64,000 nt of DNA from Bradyrhizobium canariense (GCF_900105125.1 NZ_LT629750.1:5049001-5113000); one strand, 5' to 3'; positions 44,325-52,585 are shown, counted from the stretch's first letter. Numbers and translations are program-made. Notes: generated by a model not told the origin, from the sequence alone.

Positions 44325-45353
44325 TCAGCGCATGCCCGGATGAGACTTGCTGTCCGGCAGAGAAATCTTCTCCGATGCGAGGTCGGCAACCATAGCCTGG
44401 AAGCCCTTTTCAAGTTCAGGATTTACTGCATCAATCCCTTTGAAGTCGGGAACTTTTAGACCGCCGTTTCCGAATGTAAGATCGAACGATTTTGCTTTAA
44501 TAATGCCCGTACGTTGTTGATCGACAAGATCGGCCAGAACGACGCCGAAATCCAGCATAACGTTGGTCACCGTAGCCGTGGGGGCCCAGCGACGATCTCC
44601 TCCGATTAGAGCGCAATGTGCTTTACTTGATTCACAGAGTCGAAGCCCACCTACCAAGTCAGAAGTCCCGGAAATCAGGAAAATATTCTGAATCCCTTGA
44701 TCTAAAAGCGATTTGACCTGTTCTCTGTTTGCTTGCGTATCCGTAAAGCTGTTGGTGTTGACTAGGGTAATTTGGGCGGATGGGTTGGCCGCCGTAGCAC
44801 CGAGCTTGCATCCCTCCAACTGCTCCGTTTCAAACGGCGCTTTTTTTGCACCCACAACACCGAGACGGCCGTCCTTGGAGAGCTTCGTCAGTAGCCAGCA
44901 ATTCGCGTAGCCGATCTCCAGATAACTCGCGGTCACAGACGAAAGATTTGGCTGACGCGTAACTCCGAATGTTGCCGCAACCATCGGCACCTTGGGAAAG
45001 TCTGTAGACAGATTCTTTGCGACATCGGTCAGCACGAAAGTTGTAAGACCTACGACGTTGACTCCCGCATCGATCATTTGGCGGGCTACCGGTTCTGCAC
45101 GCACCGGATCAAATGCATCATAAGTTTCGATTACTTTTAGAGACGGATCCTTCCGTTTCATAGCCTCGACGGATTCATGCCATGCGACAGCCCATGGATT
45201 AACATCCGGACGCGCCTCTTCAATGAGTCCGATAGTTACTTGCTTGCTCGCTGCGGCTTCCTGAGCCAACGAAGGTGAAGAAATAACAGCTAAGGCAGAA
45301 ATAACCGCTGCCCGACAAACGGCATACGATATCGAATTAAAAGGAAATGTCAT
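44325..45353 (-). CDS. BMP-family (BmpA/Med-like) substrate-binding protein
   Basis: A 342-residue periplasmic protein with a signal peptide (AVCRAAVISALAVISSPSLA, then QEAAA). The mature part has VTIGLIEEARPDVNPWAVAW, MIDAGVNVVGLTTFVL and GDRRWAPTATVTNVMLDFGV, typical of the BMP family that captures nucleosides, nucleobases or autoinducer-2-like ligands. A GAGGGAGC site precedes ATG 45353, so I reject the longer frame. No lipobox cysteine is seen, unlike Gram-positive relatives. First gene of the leftward transporter operon. Confidence 0.87.
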   Translation of the reverse strand: MTFPFNSISYAVCRAAVISALAVISSPSLAQEAAASKQVTIGLIEEARPDVNPWAVAWHESVEAMKRKDPSLKVIETYDAFDPVRAEPVARQMIDAGVNVVGLTTFVLTDVAKNLSTDFPKVPMVAATFGVTRQPNLSSVTASYLEIGYANCWLLTKLSKDGRLGVVGAKKAPFETEQLEGCKLGATAANPSAQITLVNTNSFTDTQANREQVKSLLDQGIQNIFLISGTSDLVGGLRLCESSKAHCALIGGDRRWAPTATVTNVMLDFGVVLADLVDQQRTGIIKAKSFDLTFGNGGLKVPDFKGIDAVNPELEKGFQAMVADLASEKISLPDSKSHPGMR

Positions 45354-45750
45354 ACAGTCGCTCCCTCGGTATGGTTTCAATATGCGCCAGTGACGTTCCC
45401 GGTTCGTCAAACAAACGCGGCTAAGACTTCCAAGCAAGTTGAAGCAAACAACGCTCCGTCTGCAATTCTTCTTGCCAATCCAACTCTTTAAATTTTGACC
45501 GGCGTGCCAAGTTAGCTACCGTATTTTTTATGATAAATCATTCTCGCCACAGATGCCGCAAGGAACATATTTTCCATCACGACTGATCGCAAAGTGACCA
45601 ACCCGTGCACATAAATTCATTAAAAATATAAAAGTGGGGACCACATGCGAAAAATCCGAATAGCACGGGCCAATTCGCCATGGCGAAGGTCCACGCGTAA
45701 GCTACGCATTGCGCGCGTATGCAAACCTTTTCAAAGGGAAAACATCGAGG
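45354..45750. other. 397-base AT-rich intergenic region upstream of the transporter operon
   Basis: No credible gene. It should hold the leftward promoter of the BMP transporter operon. It contains a perfect 14-bp palindrome TTCGCCATGGCGAA (45674-45687), just past the npdG stop, and a very AT-rich stretch at 45610-45640. I could not define promoter boxes with confidence. Confidence 0.45.
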
Positions 45751-46395
45751 CTAAGCAAGCCCCGTAATTCGGATTCCTGCCCCTGCGACCTTATAGGTCC
45801 GATTGATGCTAATCAAAACGGAGGTCAGCGCTTCAGCCGCTGCAGAATTTGCCAAGCCGCCCCCGTCAATACCGCGGTTTCCGATTTCGCCCGCGAGATC
45901 GATTACAATACTCTTCGCGTCTCTGTCATTTCCAAAAACCAGCACATCGCAATCGACTCGGTTGCCGGCTTGGAGTTTCGCTGCTCCTACATTATGAAAG
46001 GCTGCAACAACTCTTACAGTCTCTCCTAATATTGCTTGAGCCGATAAGGCTGCGGATCCAGTTGACGGCAACTGAACGACCGAGACTTTTGGAGGAACTA
46101 GCGGGACTACGGCATCAATCAGTATCTTACCTTTAAGCTCGTGCTTAAGATCTTCCAAGACAATCGCATGCATGGAATACGGAACGGCTAACACGACCAA
46201 CGATGAACTTCTCGTCGCTTCAACATAATCTGCCGCTGTGGCGTTTGGTCCGATTTGGGAACAGACAGCAGCGGCTTTTTCTTTCGACCGAGAACCGACA
46301 ATGATTTTGTGGCCCGCTGACGCCCAACACTTTGCAAGCCCCGATCCGAGGTCGCCCGTGCCGCCTATTATGGCAATCGTTCTCTTATCGCTCAT
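45751..46395 (-). CDS. npdG: NADPH-dependent F420 reductase (Fno/NpdG)
   Basis: A 214-residue Rossmann protein opening TIAIIGGTGDLGSGLAKCWA, with IIVGSRSKEKA as the NADP-phosphate loop and LAVPYSMHAIVL and VVAAFHNVGAAKL as the F420-site segments of NpdG. It moves hydride between NADPH and F420, and in bacteria mostly supplies F420H2 to reductases. Its presence makes the island complete for making, reducing and using F420. It is leftward and lies about 400 bases before the transporter operon. Confidence 0.9.
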   Translation of the reverse strand: MSDKRTIAIIGGTGDLGSGLAKCWASAGHKIIVGSRSKEKAAAVCSQIGPNATAADYVEATRSSSLVVLAVPYSMHAIVLEDLKHELKGKILIDAVVPLVPPKVSVVQLPSTGSAALSAQAILGETVRVVAAFHNVGAAKLQAGNRVDCDVLVFGNDRDAKSIVIDLAGEIGNRGIDGGGLANSAAAEALTSVLISINRTYKVAGAGIRITGLA

Positions 46396-46569
46396 AGTTA
46401 TGGCCTTTCCTGCGCGGTTGCGACTGTCAAATGCGAGTCGGGACAGCTACGTTTTAGCGATTGCACATCGCTTATCTCTTTTAGAGCGTTGGCTGTGACG
46501 ATTCTGTTCGATTTAGTATGTCAAAGATCAAAAGACGAGTTGAGCCTGCTACCGTAGTATTCCTTATGA

Positions 46570-47184
46570 TCATGCCGTCGGAGAAATCATGAAGACGTTC
46601 TTGTGTCTTAGTTCGGAGGCCGAAACTCTATGGTTCTGTTCCGGTAGGTCGCTGAACGGCCGGGCGAAAACCGCAGTTACGAGTAACCCGCCCAAGCCAT
46701 CCTCCCGCTCCAGAACCGGAACGGCTGCTTGGATTTCGTTCTCCTCATGAACAATGAAGCGATTGGCGGTCTCCCCTCCCTCGATCACCGTCAGGCGATT
46801 GCCTGTATCCAACTCTTTGATTGCGGCGCGCTTGTAGACGGCCTGCTTTCCCCATAATCGAAGTTCGATGGTCTCGACGCTCTCGTCGAACACCAAAATG
46901 TAGGGGATCGCTTCAAATGGGAACTCCGATTCAAGTTCGTCGGCATCTACAGTTTCATCAGTTCTGTAGACGTACTCGGTCCAGTCCGTCGGCGCGACGC
47001 CACTTCGCGCTAGTGATCGTTTCAGTGCCCCAAGCGACCGTTGCATTGCATCGCCCACCTGCTCGGCGCTATCTCCGGAACGGTCGAGGTCAAATTCAAA
47101 CGCGTTCCGAACACCGTCGTCGTCACACAACGTTCCTTTGACTCGAACCTGCTTCCACTCAAAGCTAAATACATGATAAATCAC
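46570..47184 (-). CDS. hypothetical protein divergent from an XRE regulator
   Basis: About 204 residues from a GTG at 47184 (VIYHVFSFEWKQVRVKGTLC). The protein is acidic, without signal peptide, membrane segment or zinc motif. The C-terminal half has repeated beta-type segments (AIPYILVFDESVETIELRLW and LTVIEGGETANRFIVHEE). The frame extends to 47280, but that would overlap the divergent gene; no strong ribosome site decides the start. I do not recognise a family. Paired with an XRE regulator next to a tRNA, it could be accessory cargo of an older element. Confidence 0.5.
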   Translation of the reverse strand: MIYHVFSFEWKQVRVKGTLCDDDGVRNAFEFDLDRSGDSAEQVGDAMQRSLGALKRSLARSGVAPTDWTEYVYRTDETVDADELESEFPFEAIPYILVFDESVETIELRLWGKQAVYKRAAIKELDTGNRLTVIEGGETANRFIVHEENEIQAAVPVLEREDGLGGLLVTAVFARPFSDLPEQNHRVSASELRHKNVFMISPTA

Positions 47185-47221
47185 ATAGACCAGATTTGAT
47201 AAGATATCCGACCGTGCCGAA

Positions 47222-47575
47222 ATGGCGCGGAAGAGATTCGAGCAACCACTAAAGACGGGACCTTCCGCGGTCACGGACAATGATGGGAAGAAGAAGCAGA
47301 AGAAATTCGAGGAGCGATTTGAGACCAGATCATCTGCGGTCGTGAAATCGCTGGCATGGAACGTCCGTCGCCGGCGAACAGAGCGGGGCTGGAGTCAGGA
47401 AAAACTAGCGGGCAAATGCAAGAGTGAACAGCAGTCGGTCAGCCTCATTGAAAGTGGCCGGGCAAATCCCACCGTAATGATGGTCGAAAGCATCGCCAAC
47501 GCACTCGACGTTCCCTTCACGGACCTGTTCGAAGCGCCTCCTCGTCTCCGGCGCTCGAACAGCCCGGCGAAATGA
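47222..47575 (+). CDS. XRE-family helix-turn-helix regulator
   Basis: A 117-residue protein with a lysine-rich N-terminus and a Cro/CI helix-turn-helix at about 42-105 (LAWNVRRRRTERGWSQEKLA, QQSVSLIESGRANPTVMMVE, IANALDVPFTDLFEA). Two TGATAA repeats (47174 and 47197) sit in the divergent gap and could be its operator. It is divergent from an unknown gene, the usual layout for local control, and lies 0.5 kb from tRNA-Ser. Confidence 0.83.
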   Translation: MARKRFEQPLKTGPSAVTDNDGKKKQKKFEERFETRSSAVVKSLAWNVRRRRTERGWSQEKLAGKCKSEQQSVSLIESGRANPTVMMVESIANALDVPFTDLFEAPPRLRRSNSPAK

Positions 47576-48088
47576 TGTGTCCAGACCAATGGGCAAGCAG
47601 TAGCGCCCAACGAGGCTTGAACGCTTCAGAAGCGGGGAGCTGAGACCTCAGTGCCGGCGCCCTCCGGGATAGCGGGTGCGACCGTCACGGCCCGACCCGG
47701 CGGGAGCTCATTCTGGTCCTCGTCGTCCGCGATTTCGGGAATCGTTGGTTGGTTCCGGCGTTCTCGTTAGGGCAGCCTGATCAATGTTTCGGCTGCCGGT
47801 CAGCCGGCCGCGAGGACTAGCTTTCAAGCCTTGCTGTTACGTGCTCAGCGCGGATGGCTGTGTGGTACGCCAATCTGAAGCTGGAACGGCCCCTCGTGGG
47901 CGCGAAAGGGGGACGTCCCAGACTGGACCCTAAAGCGGTTACCGTTCGACCTGGAATTTGCCTTCCGCTCCAGGACGAATGATGGCATCTTGCATCGACC
48001 ACAGGGCTACACCGTGGGGCTACACCGTCCGAATCCGGGCGTGCAGGAAAGCCTTATTTTGCAGGGGTTTCTCGAAGTCAGAAACGTC
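47576..48088. other. 513-base gap beside tRNA-Ser, no gene found
   Basis: This is where an integrase would be expected for an island in tRNA-Ser, but neither strand has a credible frame. A short tandem GGGCTACACCGT pair occurs at 48004-48028. The content looks like decayed or non-coding junction DNA. Confidence 0.45.
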
Positions 48089-48178
48089 TGGCGGAGAGGG
48101 AGGGATTCGAACCCCCGATAGGCTTGCACCTATGCCGCATTTCGAGTGCGGTGCATTCGACCACTCTGCCACCTCTCC
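48089..48178 (-). tRNA. tRNA-Ser (anticodon CGA)
   Basis: A leftward 90-base tRNA. The acceptor pair GGAGAGG/CCTCTCC, discriminator G and an encoded CCA (complement at 48089-48091) are visible. The anticodon stem CCGCA/TGCGG encloses CTCGAAA, giving anticodon CGA, and a long variable arm marks the serine class. The T-arm GGGGGTTCGAATCCCTC is present. Its 3' end faces the island and is duplicated at 19144 and, in shorter form, at 11832. Confidence 0.96.
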
Positions 48179-48210
48179 AGGCGCCATAACGGGTGATTTG
48201 CTCGCCCATC

Positions 48211-48266
48211 TAAAGCGTTTTCAGGCGACGTGGAATCCGGTTCGCGTGAAGAAAAACGCGCCAAAA
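48211..48266. repeat. dispersed Bradyrhizobium-type intergenic palindrome, copy 1
   Basis: GCGTTTTC (48215-48222) and GAAAAACGC (48251-48259) form an imperfect inverted pair. CCGGTTCGCGTGAAGAAAA (48237-48255) is identical to 58266-58284. Intergenic elements of this form recur widely in bradyrhizobial genomes. Confidence 0.7.
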
Positions 48267-48411
48267 AAGCTGGAAGCGCCTTCTAACCGCAAAACCAGTG
48301 CCCAATTCCGCTGAATGCGCTCCGGTCGGGCCGTGTTCTAGGCGAGGAAGGCTGGCCAGACAAGGCGCGTGGGGCAAGAATTCGCCCCTTGATCGCATAG
48401 GGGAACATCCA

Positions 48412-49275
48412 ATGGAGCACTTGACGGTTCATGCCAATGGAGCGGCCTTCCATGTCGTGCGGACCGGCCGGGGACGCCCGCTCCTTTTGCTGCACGGCTG
48501 GCCCGAATTCTGGCTCACCTGGGAGCCGGTCATGACCCGGCTCGCCGATCGCTTCACGCTGCTGGCGCCGGACCTGCGCGGTTTCGGCGACAGCGACAAG
48601 CCCGATGGGCCGTTCGGACCGGACCAGCATGCCGCGGACATGCTGGCGCTGCTCGATGCGCTTGATCTGCCGCAAGTCGGCATCGTCGGGCACGACGTCG
48701 GCGGCGCGGTGATGCAGCCGCTGGCGCGAAACGCGCCGGAACGGATCGCCGGATTGTTTTTCTTCGACTTCGTCTATCCCGGCATCGGACCGCGAATGGC
48801 CGAGCCCGAGCGGCTCAACAATATCTGGTATCAGTCGTTCCACCAGATGGAGATGGCGCCCGCTTTGGTGGGCGCGACGCGCGAAAGCTGCCGCCTCTAC
48901 ATCGGACATTTCCTGAAAACCTGGTCGCACCGCAAGCACGCGTTCGACGGCGTGCTTGACGCCTTCACCGATAATTTCCTCAAGCCTGGCAACCTTGCCG
49001 GCGGATTCGCGCATTACCGCGCGTCGCATGCCGGCCGGGTCAGGATGATGAAGGGCGAGGCGCCAGATTTGCCGCCGATCGATCTGCCGACCTGCATCCG
49101 CTGGGCCGAGCATGATCCATTGTTTCCTTACGCCTGGACCGATCGCCTGGGCGAGACCTTCTCCATAGTCGACGTCGCGCCCTTCAGGGACGTTGGACAT
49201 TTTCCGCATCGCGAGGATCCCGACCGCGCAGCCGCGGAGATCGCGATGTTCTTTGGACGTATCGGCTGGAGTTGA
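48412..49275 (+). CDS. alpha/beta hydrolase, haloacetate dehalogenase/epoxide hydrolase type
   Basis: A 287-residue hydrolase from MEHLTVHANGAAFHVVRTG. It has LLLLHGWPEFWLTWE, nucleophile Asp in GIVGHDVGGAVM, and His in FRDVGHFPHRE. An Asp nucleophile places it with fluoroacetate dehalogenases and epoxide hydrolases. PDLRGFGDSDKP and a cap with W (NIWYQSFHQME) resemble fluoroacetate dehalogenase (FAcD). The frame from 48298 runs through the intergenic repeat, so ATG 48412 is preferred. It lies just outside the island border. Substrate unproven. Confidence 0.82.
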   Translation: MEHLTVHANGAAFHVVRTGRGRPLLLLHGWPEFWLTWEPVMTRLADRFTLLAPDLRGFGDSDKPDGPFGPDQHAADMLALLDALDLPQVGIVGHDVGGAVMQPLARNAPERIAGLFFFDFVYPGIGPRMAEPERLNNIWYQSFHQMEMAPALVGATRESCRLYIGHFLKTWSHRKHAFDGVLDAFTDNFLKPGNLAGGFAHYRASHAGRVRMMKGEAPDLPPIDLPTCIRWAEHDPLFPYAWTDRLGETFSIVDVAPFRDVGHFPHREDPDRAAAEIAMFFGRIGWS

Positions 49276-49320
49276 TCAACTGAAGCCGCGGCTGACTGAG
49301 CAAGCCCGCGATGAAAGAGT

Positions 49321-49354
49321 GGGACCGCCAGACGCGATAAAAACCGGCGGTCCC
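49321..49354. terminator. stem-loop between convergent genes
   Basis: GGGACCGCC (49321-49329) pairs with GGCGGTCCC (49346-49354), 45 bases after the hydrolase stop and before the convergent ROK gene's end. Only a short CTCTTTC tract follows on the minus strand, so termination there would be weak. Confidence 0.4.
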
Positions 49355-49516
49355 GTGTCGCATCATTGAAATTGCGGCTTGGAAGTGCGGCTTCGCAAGC
49401 CACGTGAGCGACGATGTAACGGTAGCGCCGGGCCCGCCGGCAGCAATGAAATCCCGGTCTTAACCTAACCGATCAAGGTTACCGGCCAAGGCTGCGGGCA
49501 AGGCTAAAGGCAGGCC

Positions 49517-50656
49517 TTAATCCTTGCTTTTCTTGGCTTTCTTCTCGTCCTTGTCGTCTTTGTCTTTGGCCTTCTTGTCTTCCTTGTCCTTGCCGTTCTC
49601 TTTCCTGCGGTTGGTAAAGCGGGCATTGCCTAACCCGGTGCCGATGGTCAGCACACCCCAATGTTCGACGTCCTGCATGAACGGCACTTCGGAGAGGCCC
49701 TGCGCCACGCCGTCATTGTGCATCAGCACCGCCGTGTCGTGATCGCCGATCTGCGGAATCGCCTCGACCAGGCTCGCCGGCAGATTGAATTTACTGCTCT
49801 CCCAATTGCCCGGCAGGTTCTGCGCGCCCTTCTCGATCGAACCGTCTTCGTTGATCACGCCGGGACAGGCGATCCCGATGAACGGCGCGAGTTTCAGCCC
49901 TTCGGTTTCGGCCTCCGCGATCAGATCCTTCAGCATCTTGACCAGCCGCTTCACCGCGCCTTCGCGCGTCGGCTCATCGTCGGCATGCCGCCACAGCTCG
50001 GATTTCCACACCGTGGCCTTCGACAGGTCAGGCGCTTTCTTCCAGCGCGTTTCAACTACGCCGCAGCGGATATTGGTGCCGCCTATATCGACCGCGAGGA
50101 TGCTGTCATGCGCTTCGAAAATCCACGATGGCGCCAGATGCAGCGTGCCGATCAGGCCGGCATCGTCAGGGTGAAAACGGATCGGCACCAGATCGATCTT
50201 GAAGTCTTCGGCCTTGAGAATGATATCGGTGCGCGCGATGGCGAGTTCGCCGACCCGGCTCTGCCGAAACCCGCCGCCGACCACGATGCGCTCGGTATCG
50301 GCCCAGGCCTTGGTCTTGAGAAACCGCCGCGTCACATGAGCCAGCTCCTGCGCGAACTCCTCGATCGCGCCGTGCACCAGTGCCGCCGCCTGCACGTCGT
50401 CGCCCACCAGCGCTTCGTCGAGGGTGCTCTTGGCGATCGCTTCGGCGGCCTTGTCGCCGAGGGGATCGTCGCCATTTTTCTTCAACGGCTTGCGCAGCGT
50501 ATCGAGGATCTTGCGGAAGGCGCCCTTGCTGGCGCGGTCGCCGAGAAAACCCTCGTCGTTTTTCAGCTCGATATTGAAGCTGTCCACGTCCACGGACGGC
50601 AGACGGGTTGCGCCATGACGGGCGATGCCCGTGGTCGTTACGATGTCTTCAGCCAT
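49517..50656 (-). CDS. ROK-type sugar kinase-like protein, apparently circularly permuted
   Basis: A 379-residue protein. Its first half holds what is normally the C-terminal lobe of ROK proteins: AALVHGAIEEFAQELAHVTR, TERIVVGGG (121-129) and FHPDDAGLIGTLHLAP. Its second half holds the N-terminal lobe: LAVDIGGTNIRCGV (187-200), IGIACPGVINEDGS, HND (313-315) and VLTIGTGLGNA (335-345). A lysine/aspartate-rich tail of about 28 residues ends it. The order is therefore swapped relative to known ROK proteins. Kinase activity is plausible because DIGGT, ND and GTG are kept. The start follows MAEDIV, not the longer frame. Confidence 0.72.
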   Translation of the reverse strand: MAEDIVTTTGIARHGATRLPSVDVDSFNIELKNDEGFLGDRASKGAFRKILDTLRKPLKKNGDDPLGDKAAEAIAKSTLDEALVGDDVQAAALVHGAIEEFAQELAHVTRRFLKTKAWADTERIVVGGGFRQSRVGELAIARTDIILKAEDFKIDLVPIRFHPDDAGLIGTLHLAPSWIFEAHDSILAVDIGGTNIRCGVVETRWKKAPDLSKATVWKSELWRHADDEPTREGAVKRLVKMLKDLIAEAETEGLKLAPFIGIACPGVINEDGSIEKGAQNLPGNWESSKFNLPASLVEAIPQIGDHDTAVLMHNDGVAQGLSEVPFMQDVEHWGVLTIGTGLGNARFTNRRKENGKDKEDKKAKDKDDKDEKKAKKSKD

Positions 50657-50792
50657 TTTTGCCCTTGCCCAATCAAACGTCCGGTACAACGGACGGGGAA
50701 CCCGTTGGTTTCATGGGCTTCCCAGGAAGGCAGAATTGGTCCAAAAAGGGCCGAAATCCCTTAGATTTGGCCCAATTTCGGCTGGCTTTGCC

Positions 50793-50820
50793 TTGACTTG
50801 ACGTCCCCGCAGGCTATAAG
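50793..50820 (+). promoter_or_regulatory. probable sigma-70 promoter of rplU-rpmA
   Basis: TTGACT (50793-50798) and TATAAG (50815-50820) are separated by 16 bases, about 170 bases before the L21 gene. This fits a strong housekeeping promoter in front of ribosomal protein genes. The start point is not known. Confidence 0.55.
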
Positions 50821-50989
50821 TCTGCACAACCCGGCGCGGGATTTTCTCGCGCTGTTTGTTTTTGCGCGGGTTTTAAGGGATCGCTCACTTTAGGGATCTC
50901 TGACGCGCGGAAATTGAACCCATAACGACTGAATAAAAAGCCAGCCCGGATTCGTCCGAGGCCGGGATCGAACACGAAGGAATTAAACG

Positions 50990-51484
50990 ATGTTCGCAGT
51001 CATCAAAACCGGCGGCCGGCAATACCGTGTCGTTCCGGATGATGTGCTCGAGGTAGGCAAGATCGCCGGCGATGTCGGAACGATCGTGCAGCTTGGTGAA
51101 GTTCTCCTGGTCGGCGGCGATTCGCCGGTGCTTGGCACCCCCACGGTTGCCGGTGCCTCGGTTGCAGCCGAAGTGCTGCTCCACAAGCGCGGCCCCAAGG
51201 TCATTTCGTTCAAGAAGCGCCGCCGCAAGAATTCGAAGCGCAAGCGCGGCTATCGCGACGAGATCACGGTGCTTCGCATCACCGAGATTCTGACCAACGA
51301 CAACAAGCCGACCGTCGGCCCGCGTCCGAAGCGGGAAAAGGTTGTTGTCGCGCCCGAGGGCGACGACGACGAACCAAAGGCTGCGAAGAAAAAAGCGCCC
51401 GCGAAGAAAACGGTCGCCAGGGCCGCAGCCAAACTGGCGGCAAAGAAGGCTCCGGCCGCGAAAGGCGAGAGCGATAAAAAGTGA
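50990..51484 (+). CDS. rplU: 50S ribosomal protein L21
   Basis: A 164-residue protein starting MFAVIKTGGRQYRVVPDDVL, the universal L21 opening, with GAEVLLVGG-like strands and KRRRKNSKRKRGYRDEITVL, the rRNA-binding basic loop. About 60 C-terminal residues rich in Lys, Ala and Pro are an extension common in Bradyrhizobiaceae. It is followed by rpmA, the conserved pair in nearly all bacteria. Confidence 0.98.
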   Translation: MFAVIKTGGRQYRVVPDDVLEVGKIAGDVGTIVQLGEVLLVGGDSPVLGTPTVAGASVAAEVLLHKRGPKVISFKKRRRKNSKRKRGYRDEITVLRITEILTNDNKPTVGPRPKREKVVVAPEGDDDEPKAAKKKAPAKKTVARAAAKLAAKKAPAAKGESDKK

Positions 51485-51577
51485 ACGCTTCAGCTTAAAA
51501 AGTGAAGCGCGACATAAATTGAAATGATTCCGTCAAGGAATCGATCTAAAGATTAAATCGAAGTTTGGAGACGGGCC

Positions 51578-51850
51578 ATGGCTCACAAAAAAGCAGGCGG
51601 TTCATCGCGTAACGGTCGTGATTCGGCGGGCAAACGCCTTGGGATCAAGGCCTACGGTGGCGAACATGTGATCCCCGGCAACATCATTGCGCGCCAGCGC
51701 GGCACCACATGGCATCCCGGCCTTAATGTCGGCATGGGCACGGACCATACTCTCTTCGCCAAGATCGAAGGTCGTGTCGAGTTTCGTGCAAAAGCCAATG
51801 GCCGCACTTTCATATCGGTAGTTCCGATGACGGAAGCCGCGGCCGAGTAA
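51578..51850 (+). CDS. rpmA: 50S ribosomal protein L27
   Basis: A 90-residue protein with the invariant start [20 protein letters not shown] and [20 protein letters not shown]. Its N-terminal tail reaches the ribosomal peptidyl transferase centre. It is cotranscribed with rplU and followed by a strong terminator. Confidence 0.98.
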   Translation: MAHKKAGGSSRNGRDSAGKRLGIKAYGGEHVIPGNIIARQRGTTWHPGLNVGMGTDHTLFAKIEGRVEFRAKANGRTFISVVPMTEAAAE

Positions 51851-51909
51851 ACGGTGGACAACATGAGTCCGCCGGGTCCTGTTGAACCGGCGGAGCTCCT
51901 GGAGGCTCC

Positions 51910-51942
51910 AAAGGGGAGGCGGGAAACCGGCCTCCCCTTTTT
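51910..51942 (+). terminator. rho-independent terminator after rpmA
   Basis: AAGGGGAGG (51911-51919) pairs with CCTCCCCTT (51931-51939) and is followed by T residues to 51942. It separates the ribosomal genes from the acetyltransferase gene. Confidence 0.88.
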
Positions 51943-51969
51943 GTTGCGCTTTGCTTACAGGAGCCCGAG

Positions 51970-52566
51970 ATGCTGCAGGACATCCCAACCCCGACATTAC
52001 GCGAGGCGAGAAGTTGCGTCCTCGAGACCGAACGGCTGACGCTGCGCAGGCCGACGCTCGCGGACGTAAAAGCGATTGCAAATCTCGCCAATGACCGCCG
52101 CATTGCGGAGAATACCCGCCGCTTGCCGCATCCCTATCTGCAAGAGCATGCCGTGGAGTTCGTCCGCGCGATGGCCGATGGCCAACGCGAGACCGTGTTC
52201 CTGATCGAGAACAATTACACACCGATCGGCGTTGTCGGCATCGATTGGCGCGCGCCGGACGCGCCGGAACTTGGCTACTGGCTCGGCGTCGAGCACTGGG
52301 GCCAGGGTTTTGGCACCGAGGCCGCGCGCGCGGTGATCGACTTCACCTTCGAGGAGTTCGATGCCGAGCAACTGATCTCCGGCGCCCGCGTCGCCAATCC
52401 TGCGTCGCGCAACATCCTGGAGAAATGCGGCTTCCAGTGGAGCGGCGTCGAGCTGCATCGCTTCGAGGCGCTGGGATCGTCGACGCCGGTCGACTGCTTC
52501 CGCCTGTCGCGCGGCGTCTGGTCGTCGCTGAAGAGCTGGGGCAATTCGACGCGGCGTGAGCGGTAG
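51970..52566 (+). CDS. GNAT-family N-acetyltransferase (RimJ/RimL-like)
   Basis: A 198-residue protein with LETERLTLRRPTLADVKAIA, the common opening of RimJ-type GNATs, and IGVVGIDWRAPDAPELGYWL. The acetyl-CoA loop is WGQGFGTEAARAVIDF, followed by VANPASRNILEKCGF. It transfers acetyl groups to an N-terminus or small amine; the substrate is not evident. Its order after rpmA and before obgE is usual in Rhizobiales. Confidence 0.88.
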   Translation: MLQDIPTPTLREARSCVLETERLTLRRPTLADVKAIANLANDRRIAENTRRLPHPYLQEHAVEFVRAMADGQRETVFLIENNYTPIGVVGIDWRAPDAPELGYWLGVEHWGQGFGTEAARAVIDFTFEEFDAEQLISGARVANPASRNILEKCGFQWSGVELHRFEALGSSTPVDCFRLSRGVWSSLKSWGNSTRRER

Positions 52567-52585
52567 TCCCGCTCTCTCCGATGTC

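Noticed and set aside
48004..48028. Tandem GGGCTACACCGT pair as a possible CRISPR or repeat array
   Set aside because: Only two short units with no spacer structure; no CRISPR array was seen anywhere in the window.
47576..48088. Possible integrase gene beside tRNA-Ser
   Set aside because: No frame with integrase motifs (R..HxxR..Y) on either strand.
47958..48314. Open frame reading GGEGGIRTPDRLAPMPHF
   Set aside because: It is the tRNA-Ser gene read in translation, a well-known false protein in databases.
49661..50764. 367-residue frame opposite the ROK-type gene
   Set aside because: The ROK motifs lie on the other strand; this frame has no recognisable domain.
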